The position numbers were made by a program, and so were the translations under genes. A stretch of DNA of 64,000 nucleotides from CAZMNY01 sp964567745 (GTDB lineage: Bacteria; Planctomycetota; Planctomycetia; Pirellulales; Pirellulaceae), in assembly GCA_964567745.1 (NCBI GenBank), contig CAZMNY010000031.1, positions 1-64,000 of the forward strand, written 5' to 3'. The notes under the pieces are model-generated. The model had not been told where the DNA came from. It was given only the letters and a program-made list of their open reading frames with translations, and searched no databases. This document shows positions 54,704 through 62,769 of the stretch, in pieces; position 1 is the stretch's first letter; every line of letters begins with the position of its first letter.

Positions 54704-56269
54704 TCAACTCTCGCATCGAGCCAAATACCGACCAGGCAATTCTCCGTCAATCGACACGGGCGACCCGGCCTGGACGACAAGACAGCCGTTGATCAGGACT
54801 TCGCATATGCCGGCGGACGTCTGATGCGGGTTCTCAAACGTCGCCCGATCGGCAACCGTCTCCGGATCGAAGAGAACGATATCGGCGAAAGCGCCCTCTC
54901 GGATTTCTCCTCGGTCGGTGAATCCGAATCGCTGGGCGGGCCACTGAGTCATCTTGTGAACGGCTTCTTCGAGCGAGAATAGATTTCGGTCGCGAACGCA
55001 ATGCCCCAGCAATCGGGACGTCGAGCCGAACACGCGGGGATGGATGGGGCCGTCTGCGAAGTAGATCCCGTCGCTCCCCATCATGAACCGCTCGTGCTTA
55101 AGAAACGGCTCGACACGCTTGTTCTCTCCTTCGATGAACACCAACAATGGGGCGAATCGCTCTTCGACAAGCAACCGCGCCAACGCCTCTTCCGCCGGCA
55201 GGCCGGTCTCGGCAATGTATTTCGATAGCGGCTTCCCTTGATGGCGGGCGTTGTCCTTACCGGGAATCCAGGCAAGATGGATTTCGTTGAGGTCGAGCCG
55301 GTACGACTCCAGTCCCAATCGAAACCGCTCCAACATTTCGGGTTGCATCAATCGGTTCGCAGCGGCCAAAGGCCCAGCTTCCCAAACCTCGTATGGAACG
55401 AGATAGCTCAGCATCGTCGAGCCGGGCTGATACGGATAGACGTCAAACGAATAATCCACGGTCGGCGCCCATGCGTCGAGTAGCTCCATGACCTGGTCGG
55501 TCTCTTCGAGCGACTGAGCTTTGAGATGGGAAATGTGGAGCCTCACCTCGGCTCGCTGCGCGATTTCAAAGGCCTCTTCCAGCGCTGGAAGCAGACCCAA
55601 TTTATACCGCACATGAGTCGCGTAGATCCCATTAAACGGCGCAATCGCTTTACAGGCGTTGACGACGTCCCGAGTTGTTGAGAAACACTGAACGATATAA
55701 TCGAGTCCCGAGGAGAGGCCGACGGCCCCCTGCTCCATCGCTTGGGTTATCTCGAATTGAATCTGCCTGTTTTGAAAATCGTCGATCGCACTGCGGCCGA
55801 ACCCGCAAGCCAAGCTGCGCACGTTGGCGTAGGCGACCTGAGCCGCACTGTTTTGCACGTTGGTCTTGTCGAGCAAGGCCATGTAGTCGCCAAGCGTCTC
55901 CCAACCCGAGTATTCGTCAAGCCTCAATCCATTGAGCCCGCGCAGATAAAACAGCCATTCACGCCAAGTGTGTCGATTGACGGGGGCGTACGAGATACCG
56001 TCGGACATCAGAAGTTCCGTCGTGAATCCTTGCGTGGTCTTGCACGCCAGCTGCGTCTCTCGGAGCAGGTGTCCGTCGCTATGATTGTGGACGTCAATAA
56101 AACCGGGCGCAACGATCTTCCCTCGAGCGTCGATCCTACGATTCGCCGTAGACTCGCTCAGGTCGCCGACGGCGACCATGCGATCGCCTTGGACGGCGAC
56201 ATCAGCACGGTGCCGCGCAGCGCCAGATCCGTCGATGACGAGACCGCCCTGAATTATCGTGTCGAACAC
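54704..56269 (-). CDS. N-acyl-D-amino-acid deacylase-like amidohydrolase, cytoplasmic
   Basis: 521 residues from a GTG start, with no signal peptide. Amidohydrolase-3 motifs: FDTIIQGGLVIDGSG, FIDVHNHSD (HxH), YATHVRYK, LHISHLKAQS and MMGSDGIYF. The loop that carries the metal-bridging Cys in D-aminoacylases (GNCG in the paralog at 2660) reads LLMSDG here, so the metal site differs and the substrate may too. Dihydroorotase- or D-glutamate-deacylase-like activity are alternatives. Upstream, lpd is on the same strand with 59 bp between. Confidence 0.88.
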   Translation of the reverse strand: MFDTIIQGGLVIDGSGAARHRADVAVQGDRMVAVGDLSESTANRRIDARGKIVAPGFIDVHNHSDGHLLRETQLACKTTQGFTTELLMSDGISYAPVNRHTWREWLFYLRGLNGLRLDEYSGWETLGDYMALLDKTNVQNSAAQVAYANVRSLACGFGRSAIDDFQNRQIQFEITQAMEQGAVGLSSGLDYIVQCFSTTRDVVNACKAIAPFNGIYATHVRYKLGLLPALEEAFEIAQRAEVRLHISHLKAQSLEETDQVMELLDAWAPTVDYSFDVYPYQPGSTMLSYLVPYEVWEAGPLAAANRLMQPEMLERFRLGLESYRLDLNEIHLAWIPGKDNARHQGKPLSKYIAETGLPAEEALARLLVEERFAPLLVFIEGENKRVEPFLKHERFMMGSDGIYFADGPIHPRVFGSTSRLLGHCVRDRNLFSLEEAVHKMTQWPAQRFGFTDRGEIREGAFADIVLFDPETVADRATFENPHQTSAGICEVLINGCLVVQAGSPVSIDGELPGRYLARCES

Positions 56270-56328
56270 TGGGCAACCTGCGATCTAGTGGTAGGTGGCG
56301 GCAAAGCGAGGTCGCGACGACGACAAAG

Positions 56329-57765
56329 TTATTTGACTCGACGCTTCCGTTTCGGTTTATAGAATTCTGTGGCTGTGCCGAAATGGACTTCGGCCGCATT
56401 CATCAAAGTTTCGCTGAGCGTCGGGTGCGGGTGGACCGTTTCGATAACGTCGCGAAGGACGCATCCCATTTCGATTGCCAAGGCCGCTTCGGCGATGAGT
56501 TCACCTGCTCCGCAACCGACAATGCCGCACCCCAGCACCCGTTTCGACTCGGGGTCCAGAACCCACTTCGTCAGTCCCTCAGTGCGTCCAATCGCTTGAG
56601 CTCGACCGCTGGCCGCCCATGGCAAGACAGCGACTTCAACGTCCATCTGCTCCTGCTCCGCTTGGGATTCAGTGAGACCCGCCCAGGCGATTTCCGGATC
56701 GGTAAAGACCACGGCGGAGATAGCCGCTTTGTCGAACTCAGCCGGCCCGCCCGCCAGCGCTTCGACAGCCACTTTGGCTTCATGGGCCGCCTTGTGGGCC
56801 AGCATCGGTTCGCCGGCAACGTCTCCAATCGCCAAAATGTGAGGATCGGCCGTGCGCTGTTTATTGTCGCAAGTCACGAACCCGCGAGTGTCCATTTTCA
56901 CCGACGTGTTTTCCAGACCCAGCTTGAGTGACGACGGACGCCGACCGACCGACACGAGCACGCGATCAAAGCGCTCGGTAGCGGACTCATTCTCTCCCTC
57001 AAAGACGACTTCAATCTGGTCTCCGCTGTCGCTGAGCTCCGCCACCTTGGTGTTCAGCAAGATGCGATTGTCGAACAGACTCTTGAGCCGCTTGTGAAGC
57101 GGCCGCACAAGATCGCGATCGGTGCCGGGAAGCAATTGGTCGGTCATCTCGACGACAGTCACCTTCGAGCCCAATCGAGCGTAGACGGTCCCCATCTCCA
57201 AACCGATGTAGCCGCCGCCGATCACGAGCAAGGAATCGGGGATGTCGTCGAGCTGCAGCGCGCCGCTCGAGTCCATCACTCGGCTCGAGCCGATTTGGAA
57301 AGCTGCCGGCATGGAGGGCGTGGAGCCAGTCGCGAGAATCAAGTGGTCAAACGTGAGCTGCTTGTCTTCCGGAATTGACGGGCTGTCGCCTTCAAGCTGA
57401 AGCGTGGTCGAGTCCTTAAGAAATCCGCGAGCGGTAACGAGTTTCACCTTCCTCGCTTTGGCCAAGCTCTTCAAGCCATTGGCGAGTGTCTTAATGACCT
57501 TCTCTTTGCGGCCTCGAATCTTTTCGACGTCGATCGTCGGCTGCGAATACTCGACTCCCCAGTCGGCGTTCAACTCATCGACCTCGCCGATCACTCGAGC
57601 GACATGCAGCAGGGCCTTGCTGGGAATGCAGCCTCGCAGAAGACACGTTCCTCCCAAGCGGCTCTCCGCCTCGACCAAAGTAACGTCCATTCCCATATCG
57701 GCAGCCAAGAACGCTGCGGCGTAACCGCCGGGTCCGCCGCCGAGCACGACCAGCGATGAGTGCAT
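56329..57765 (-). CDS. lpdA: Dihydrolipoyl dehydrogenase
   Basis: 478 residues. FAD-binding GGGPGGYAAAFLAADMG, the redox disulfide C41/C46 in GGTCLLRGCIPSKALLH, the NAD-binding GGGYIGLEMGTVYARLG, AIGDVAGEPMLAHKA, and the C-terminal dimer-interface HPHPTLSE with the catalytic His/Glu pair. It reoxidises dihydrolipoamide in pyruvate, 2-oxoglutarate or glycine-cleavage complexes; no E1 or E2 gene is nearby. It ends with a Lys/Arg-rich tail (KPKRKRRVK). Confidence 0.96.
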   Translation of the reverse strand: MHSSLVVLGGGPGGYAAAFLAADMGMDVTLVEAESRLGGTCLLRGCIPSKALLHVARVIGEVDELNADWGVEYSQPTIDVEKIRGRKEKVIKTLANGLKSLAKARKVKLVTARGFLKDSTTLQLEGDSPSIPEDKQLTFDHLILATGSTPSMPAAFQIGSSRVMDSSGALQLDDIPDSLLVIGGGYIGLEMGTVYARLGSKVTVVEMTDQLLPGTDRDLVRPLHKRLKSLFDNRILLNTKVAELSDSGDQIEVVFEGENESATERFDRVLVSVGRRPSSLKLGLENTSVKMDTRGFVTCDNKQRTADPHILAIGDVAGEPMLAHKAAHEAKVAVEALAGGPAEFDKAAISAVVFTDPEIAWAGLTESQAEQEQMDVEVAVLPWAASGRAQAIGRTEGLTKWVLDPESKRVLGCGIVGCGAGELIAEAALAIEMGCVLRDVIETVHPHPTLSETLMNAAEVHFGTATEFYKPKRKRRVK

Positions 57766-57829
57766 TAGTTACTCCGGATGAAATGCGTTTGGAAAGTTGA
57801 CAGGAGTTGCAACGACTTGTGACCAACGT

Positions 57830-57858
57830 AAAAAACGCCGCGTTGTGGAACGCGGCGT
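57830..57858 (-). terminator. Intrinsic terminator of rpsD
   Basis: A perfect 10-bp stem (acgccgcgtt / aacgcggcgt) with a 4-nt loop is followed on the minus strand by six U. It lies 45 bp past the rpsD stop codon and upstream of lpdA, so it separates the two transcripts. Confidence 0.92.
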
Positions 57859-57902
57859 CTATCGAATGCTTCGGATTTCTGTGGTCTGCGAACCGTCGCC
57901 AG

Positions 57903-58514
57903 TTATCGCGACAGGAATTCGACCACCATGTTGATGTCGACCGGCAGGCTAATGTCGGACGGGCCCGGTAAGCCTTGCACGGTAGCTCGCAGCGTCTCGG
58001 AGTCAAACGTGACAAAGTCGAGCGTATTGTCTTGTCCGCTGGCGGCAATCACGTCGCGGTACATGACAAGAATGTTCTTGCGGTTTCGCACGGTAATCAC
58101 ATCGCCGGGCTTAACGAGGAACGAGGGCGTAGTGACTTTGACCCCGTTCACTTGAAAATGTCCGTGGGTGATCCCCTGTCGAGCTTGCGGGCGAGTGCGA
58201 GTGTAGCCGCAGCGACGAATGACATTGTCGAGTCGCTGCTCGCAAAGCATCAGGAGCAGTTCGCCGGTGTTGCCTTTCTTCTTTGAAACGTTTTCAAAGT
58301 AGCGTCGCAACTGGCGTTCGCCGAGCCCGTAATAATGCTTGATCTTCTGTTTTTCTTTCAACGCCAGGCCGTAGTTTGACGGGCGACGTCCTCGCGTGTG
58401 CATGCCCGGCGGTTGAGACCGGCGCTCTGAGGCGCGGCATGCGCCGCTTCCTTCGTAAACCAATGTACCAAGGCGGCGATTGACACGTGCTTTGGGTCCG
58501 GTGTACCGGGCCAT
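57903..58514 (-). CDS. rpsD: Small ribosomal subunit protein S4 (uS4)
   Basis: 203 residues, the normal S4 length. MARYTGPKARVNRRLG at the N-terminus, SNYGLALKEKQKIKHYYGLGERQLRRYF in the helical domain, and the S4 RNA-binding module (RLDNVIRRCGYTRTRPQARQGITHGHFQVNG) are all recognisable. It binds 16S rRNA early in 30S assembly; in many bacteria it represses its own operon. Here it is apart from other ribosomal genes, 11 bp after an SHD1 membrane-protein gene whose stop codon overlaps the S4 Shine-Dalgarno (GGGAGA), suggesting coupled translation. Confidence 0.98.
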   Translation of the reverse strand: MARYTGPKARVNRRLGTLVYEGSGACRASERRSQPPGMHTRGRRPSNYGLALKEKQKIKHYYGLGERQLRRYFENVSKKKGNTGELLLMLCEQRLDNVIRRCGYTRTRPQARQGITHGHFQVNGVKVTTPSFLVKPGDVITVRNRKNILVMYRDVIAASGQDNTLDFVTFDSETLRATVQGLPGPSDISLPVDINMVVEFLSR

Positions 58515-58525
58515 CCAAGGTCTCC

Positions 58526-59305
58526 CTAACGGCTGCCGTTCGTAAATTCAAACCGACCATCATGGCGAATATCGCCACTGTCGGCAAGGGGTTTATGCGC
58601 GAATCCCGCGATTGAATCCGGGAATTGCCCAGCCTGACGCCCTTTCGCTGTAAACGCGTTCGCGGGCAACCTGACGACTCGATTCGATGGAAAGCCAGGC
58701 GGTGCGTTTGGCGGAAAACCGGGAGGCGAGTTGGATGGGAAGCGGGAAGACCGGCGATCGCGACTGCTCTTTATCATGTTCGCAATGGTCTTCAGGTGTT
58801 GCTTGTCACTTTCATACAAATCATCCACGTTTACCGTGAATTCTTCGCCATTTGGCTTGACCAGCGTAAACTCCGGCGGTGTGACCTCTTCCTTCAGACG
58901 CGCCTTGATCGTTTGTCCCGATATGACCCACGGACGGTATTCAAATGATACGACTCCATTCTTGGTGTTGATCCTATGGTGTGTCCTTGAATCGGTATCC
59001 CCAAAGGGCTGAGATGAGACGCGTCGATCCTTGTCGGTCCCCAAGGAGCGAAATGCCGAGCCGATAGCGACCAACACCAGGATGACGAAAATGAGGGAAC
59101 ACAAACCGGTTGCGGCATACCCGGCATTAACGAAGATATAGCCTGCGGTGACAGCCTTATGGCCCTCAATCCCTTTCACGCCTGTAACCAATTGTCTCTT
59201 GAGACTGTTGCTCATTTGCTTGGATTCAATCGCCGAACGGCCACGAAAGATCATGACGATGTCAGCGACGATTCCGAAAATGCTTGCAACGAAGAAATTG
59301 AACAT
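58526..59305 (-). CDS. Membrane protein with SHD1 domain
   Basis: 259 residues. The first 25 residues are hydrophobic (FFVASIFGIVADIVMIF), and a second membrane helix occurs at about 62-85 (LCSLIFVILVLVAIG). After a polar spacer, residues ~125-180 follow the SHD1 pattern (FEYRPWVISGQTIKARL...VKPNGEEFTVNVDDLYESDKQHL), though the middle is longer than usual. A Pro-rich segment with FPSNSPPGFPPNAPPGF precedes the tail. The function is unknown. It is the first gene of a two-gene unit with rpsD. Confidence 0.75.
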   Translation of the reverse strand: MFNFFVASIFGIVADIVMIFRGRSAIESKQMSNSLKRQLVTGVKGIEGHKAVTAGYIFVNAGYAATGLCSLIFVILVLVAIGSAFRSLGTDKDRRVSSQPFGDTDSRTHHRINTKNGVVSFEYRPWVISGQTIKARLKEEVTPPEFTLVKPNGEEFTVNVDDLYESDKQHLKTIANMIKSSRDRRSSRFPSNSPPGFPPNAPPGFPSNRVVRLPANAFTAKGRQAGQFPDSIAGFAHKPLADSGDIRHDGRFEFTNGSR

Positions 59306-59426
59306 AATCTAGCTCCCCTGGGTGGTTTGAATCGGAAGAGCCTAACGCCCGATCATGGCGTGGTCGAGGCGTGGAAGACGAAAATCCACGCAGGGAGAGA
59401 CGAGACGTTGTTAAGCGGCTGTGTGG

Positions 59427-60512
59427 TCAGTACGCCGCTTCGGCAGGTGCCGGTTTCCCGTTTCCATTGACCGCATCCGCCAAGTTCGAGGGCAACTCGT
59501 CCGCTTGGGTATAGAGATCCCAGCGGGAGTTTTCGAGCCGCTTGAATGTTCGCTGGCGTCGCGCCTGCGTCATGGGACGCTCGGACATGTCGCGAATGAG
59601 AACCGAGCGGACTTGAGGAAACTGCCTGGCGAGCCGCGAGTAAATCTCGGGATCCTTCTCGCCCGAATCGCCGATCAGAACGAAGTCGCGATTTGGGAAG
59701 TGCTCGAGAATCCTGCGAATCGTGACCGCCTTGCCTGACCTTCTCAACACCAGTAAGGCGCGGAGCATATGGTCACGGAGTCGGAAGGATCGCAGATGCA
59801 TTGAGCCGGACGGGAATCCCGCTCCATTGCAATGCTCGTGCAGCGGCCGAAACAACTGCCAAGGGCTCGACGAAACATAGTGAAACGCCGCGCCTTGCTC
59901 GCGCCAGCCGGCGTACAAGTCGGCCATGCCTTCAATGGCGCTGAACTCGCGCAAGAATGTGTTGGCCAACATCGCTCGGCGGCTCGCGACTTGCGTATGC
60001 TTGATTGTGTCATCGATGTCAGAAATCACGGAATGGCCGGTCTCATTGAGCAGCTGAATCCGTCCTTGCAGTTTGCAGCCGCCTTGGCTCGTGCCGATTT
60101 CGATTGGCAACCAAAAGCCATCTTGGACTGGGCCGCCATTGATCTTCTCAACGTCCTGTCGAGTGAGCCGCACGACGGCGGCGAATTGGCCATTCCGGTT
60201 CGACTTTTTTCGAATCGGATAATTCTTCTCGCCGACAAAGACGGTGAGTTGGCAGCCTCGCTCCGGTGCCGCCACGAAGCCCGCGATTCGCTCACGAAAA
60301 ACGTCGGTATTGAGCGCCGACGGGTCAGCTCGCATGGCCTTTTGAAGCAGTCGCAGCAATAGCCTCTTGCGCAAGTCGACAACGCCAGGCTCATAAACGC
60401 AGCCCTGAATCCTCAATAACCACTCGCCGTTTCGGATCGGCGCGGCGAAGCTCGGATAGAGCAGAATCTGAGGACTGGTCGTTGTTGAAGACGAGGAGTA
60501 TTCGCGAATCAT
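59427..60512 (-). CDS. APP1/DUF2183-type phosphatase domain protein
   Basis: 361 residues from ATG 60512; the longer frame to 60686 lacks support. The C-terminal half has the HAD-like DxDxT motif as ISDIDDTIKHTQ, then a second motif SSSPWQLF and LIGDSGEKDPEIY, typical of the APP1 (phosphatidate phosphatase) family. The N-terminal ~150 residues contain LRIQGCVYEPG and a beta-rich region as in bacterial homologs. No signal peptide is obvious. Phosphatidate is the yeast substrate; the bacterial substrate is not established. Confidence 0.88.
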   Translation of the reverse strand: MIREYSSSSTTTSPQILLYPSFAAPIRNGEWLLRIQGCVYEPGVVDLRKRLLLRLLQKAMRADPSALNTDVFRERIAGFVAAPERGCQLTVFVGEKNYPIRKKSNRNGQFAAVVRLTRQDVEKINGGPVQDGFWLPIEIGTSQGGCKLQGRIQLLNETGHSVISDIDDTIKHTQVASRRAMLANTFLREFSAIEGMADLYAGWREQGAAFHYVSSSPWQLFRPLHEHCNGAGFPSGSMHLRSFRLRDHMLRALLVLRRSGKAVTIRRILEHFPNRDFVLIGDSGEKDPEIYSRLARQFPQVRSVLIRDMSERPMTQARRQRTFKRLENSRWDLYTQADELPSNLADAVNGNGKPAPAEAAY

Positions 60513-60977
60513 GATGCGATGTGCGAGGCGAGTACGGACATGCGGAACAGGCAATTCGCAGGCGGACCTTTGATGAGAACGCAATTCGGCGGGTGGTGTC
60601 AAGGATTGGAAACCATTTTCCAATGATTTTCGGCGCCAACCTCTTCGGCAGCCGACATTCTTGCCACATTCCAGTCTATCTGCCACGGCCCCGAAACTGC
60701 CTAACTGTCAGAATTCGGCGTAAAAGTCGGTCGCCCCGCTAGCTCGCATCTGGTTATCTGATCGTTGAACTCCGCCCGACTGCTTTCGCCAGCCGTTCAA
60801 ACTGGCTCGGGACTTTGGCCAGAGCCAGATTTGCTGGCGTCGAATTCAGCTTTCTACTATCATTAACGGCACTGAAAAGGCCGTTCAACGGCCTCGTTGG
60901 TTTGACGAGCACCCTTGTTGTGAGGAGCTTGCTAGCGACCAGCAACCTTCAGTTTCCCACCCACGCTAAAGGCCGCC
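60513..60977. other. Divergent intergenic region
   Basis: 465 bp between the APP1-type gene (minus) and the DUF1549/1553 gene (plus). It contains a near-perfect palindrome at 60878-60894 (aggccgttcaacggcct). No gene is supported. Confidence 0.5.
60878..60894. promoter_or_regulatory. 17-bp palindrome, possible operator
   Basis: aggccgtt-c-aacggcct is an 8-bp inverted repeat with a 1-base centre, 83 bp before the DUF1549/1553 start. The spacing suits a regulator site, but nothing else supports it. Confidence 0.3.
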
Positions 60978-62648
60978 ATGCGACGACCTGCCTCCCCTTG
61001 GCTCCCAGCCCTACCGCCCTGCCCCCAACTGGCCATCACGTGTTCGCTCGCGGTTGCCCTTCTCACAGGCACGTGTGCGCTTAGGTCCGAAGCCGAAGAC
61101 TTGCTTCCGGCGGACACGCCCATTGAGACGGTGATCGACCATTACGTGGACTCGGCACTGCAGCAGGCTTCCGCGATCGCGGCACCCCGAGCCGACGACG
61201 CCGCGCTCTTACGCCGAACAACACTCGACCTCGCTGGCCGTATCCCGACGCCTCACGAGGCGAAGTCGTATGGTGAGAATACCGACGCCAACAAGCGAGC
61301 CGCCCTGGTTGATCGCCTGCTCAACAACGACGCGTACGCTCGCCACCAAGCCAATGCGTTTGACGCCATGTTGATGCTTGGCGCCAGCGCCAACCTACGC
61401 GACTACTTGGCCAAAGCATTCGCAGAGAATCGCCCCTGGGACAAGATGTTTCGCGAAATGATGTTGGGTCTCGATGACGACATGGAGCAGAAAACGGCGA
61501 TTCAATACGTAAGATCTCGCGTCAAGGACATCGACCAGCTGACGGTAAAGGCCAGCGTCGATTTCTTTGGCGTCAATATCAGCTGCGCCAAATGCCACGA
61601 CCATCCCGAATCGCCTGATTGGACTCAGGAACACTATTACGGCATGAAGTCGTTCTTCGCACGCACATTCGAAAACGGCGGATTCGTCGGTGAACGCGAA
61701 TACGGCCAGGTGCAATACAAGACCACCGAGGGCGAATCGCGCGACGCTCGGCTCATGTTTCTCACGGGCGAGGTTGTTACAGAGCCCGAATCGCCGAAAC
61801 CGAGCGATGAGTTGAAGAAACAAGAAAAGAAACTGCTCGAGCAATTAAAAAAGGACAAGAAGGCGCCGCCCAAGGCCAAACAGAGCCGCCGAGCGAAGTT
61901 GGTTGCGGCCGCATTCAGCGAGCAAGGCGAAAGCTATTTTTCTCGTTCCATCGTCAACCACGTCTGGGCTCGGCTTATCGGATTCGGACTCGTCAATCCG
62001 GTCGATCAAATGCATCCAGAAAACCCTGCCAGCCATCCGGAATTGCTCGAATGGTTGGCAAGAGACGTGCGCACCAACGGCTATGACCTACGACGGCTGA
62101 TTCGCGGCATCGTGCTTAGCGAAGCCTACGCCCGCTCGTCGGTTTGGGATAGCGAATCCCCGCGGCCTCGTGAGGATCTATTCGCGGTCGGTGCCGTTCG
62201 TCCGCTTTCGCCCGAACAATACGCGACCTCGCTACGCCTGGCCGCCGCGTCTCCGACTCGATTTGCAAGTGATGTTCCGAAGGAGGAACAGGACAAGCGT
62301 CATGTTCAGATCGAGCAGCAGGCGAGTGGATTCGCATCCAAACTCGAACACCCTGGCCCCGATTTCCAAATCGGCGTCAACGAAGCGTTGCTGTTTTCCA
62401 ATGGAAGCCAATTCGTCCGCGACCACCTCAACGACGGAGACACGTTGGTTGGCGCGCTGAGCAAACTTGAAGACGACAACGAATTGATACTCCAACTTGT
62501 CTGGTCGGTCCACGGTCGCCCGCCGCGATCCGACGAAACGAAGGCCATCAAGGCTCTTCTGGCGAAACGTAAAGACCGTCGAACCGACGCCTGTCGGCAA
62601 TTAGTCTGGGCGTTGCTGACCGGATCGGAAATGCGGTTCAATTACTAA
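60978..62648 (+). CDS. DUF1549/DUF1553 exported protein (short form)
   Basis: 556 residues with an N-terminal signal (LAITCSLAVALLTGTCALRSEA). DUF1549 features: a D-rich LRRTTLDLAGRIPT near residue 80 and a CAKCH motif at 203-207 (ISCAKCHDHPESPDW). A Lys-rich linker (KKQEKKLLEQLKKDKKAPPK) is followed by DUF1553 with NHVWARLIGFGLVNPVDQMH, HPELLEWLA and a C-terminal LVWALLTGSEMRFNY, the usual ending. It lacks the N-terminal cytochrome domain present in the 31898-34559 relative. The DUF1501 partner starts 121 bp downstream. Confidence 0.93.
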   Translation: MRRPASPWLPALPPCPQLAITCSLAVALLTGTCALRSEAEDLLPADTPIETVIDHYVDSALQQASAIAAPRADDAALLRRTTLDLAGRIPTPHEAKSYGENTDANKRAALVDRLLNNDAYARHQANAFDAMLMLGASANLRDYLAKAFAENRPWDKMFREMMLGLDDDMEQKTAIQYVRSRVKDIDQLTVKASVDFFGVNISCAKCHDHPESPDWTQEHYYGMKSFFARTFENGGFVGEREYGQVQYKTTEGESRDARLMFLTGEVVTEPESPKPSDELKKQEKKLLEQLKKDKKAPPKAKQSRRAKLVAAAFSEQGESYFSRSIVNHVWARLIGFGLVNPVDQMHPENPASHPELLEWLARDVRTNGYDLRRLIRGIVLSEAYARSSVWDSESPRPREDLFAVGAVRPLSPEQYATSLRLAAASPTRFASDVPKEEQDKRHVQIEQQASGFASKLEHPGPDFQIGVNEALLFSNGSQFVRDHLNDGDTLVGALSKLEDDNELILQLVWSVHGRPPRSDETKAIKALLAKRKDRRTDACRQLVWALLTGSEMRFNY

Positions 62649-62769
62649 CGGTTTTGAAGGACCGGGGCGGAAAGAGAAGCCGCGACGGTTATGAGAGATT
62701 GACGTCAGCCGAAGCGATCGCGACTCGAGAGCGGCTTCGGTTTTCAGCATGAATATTGAGAGCAATACG

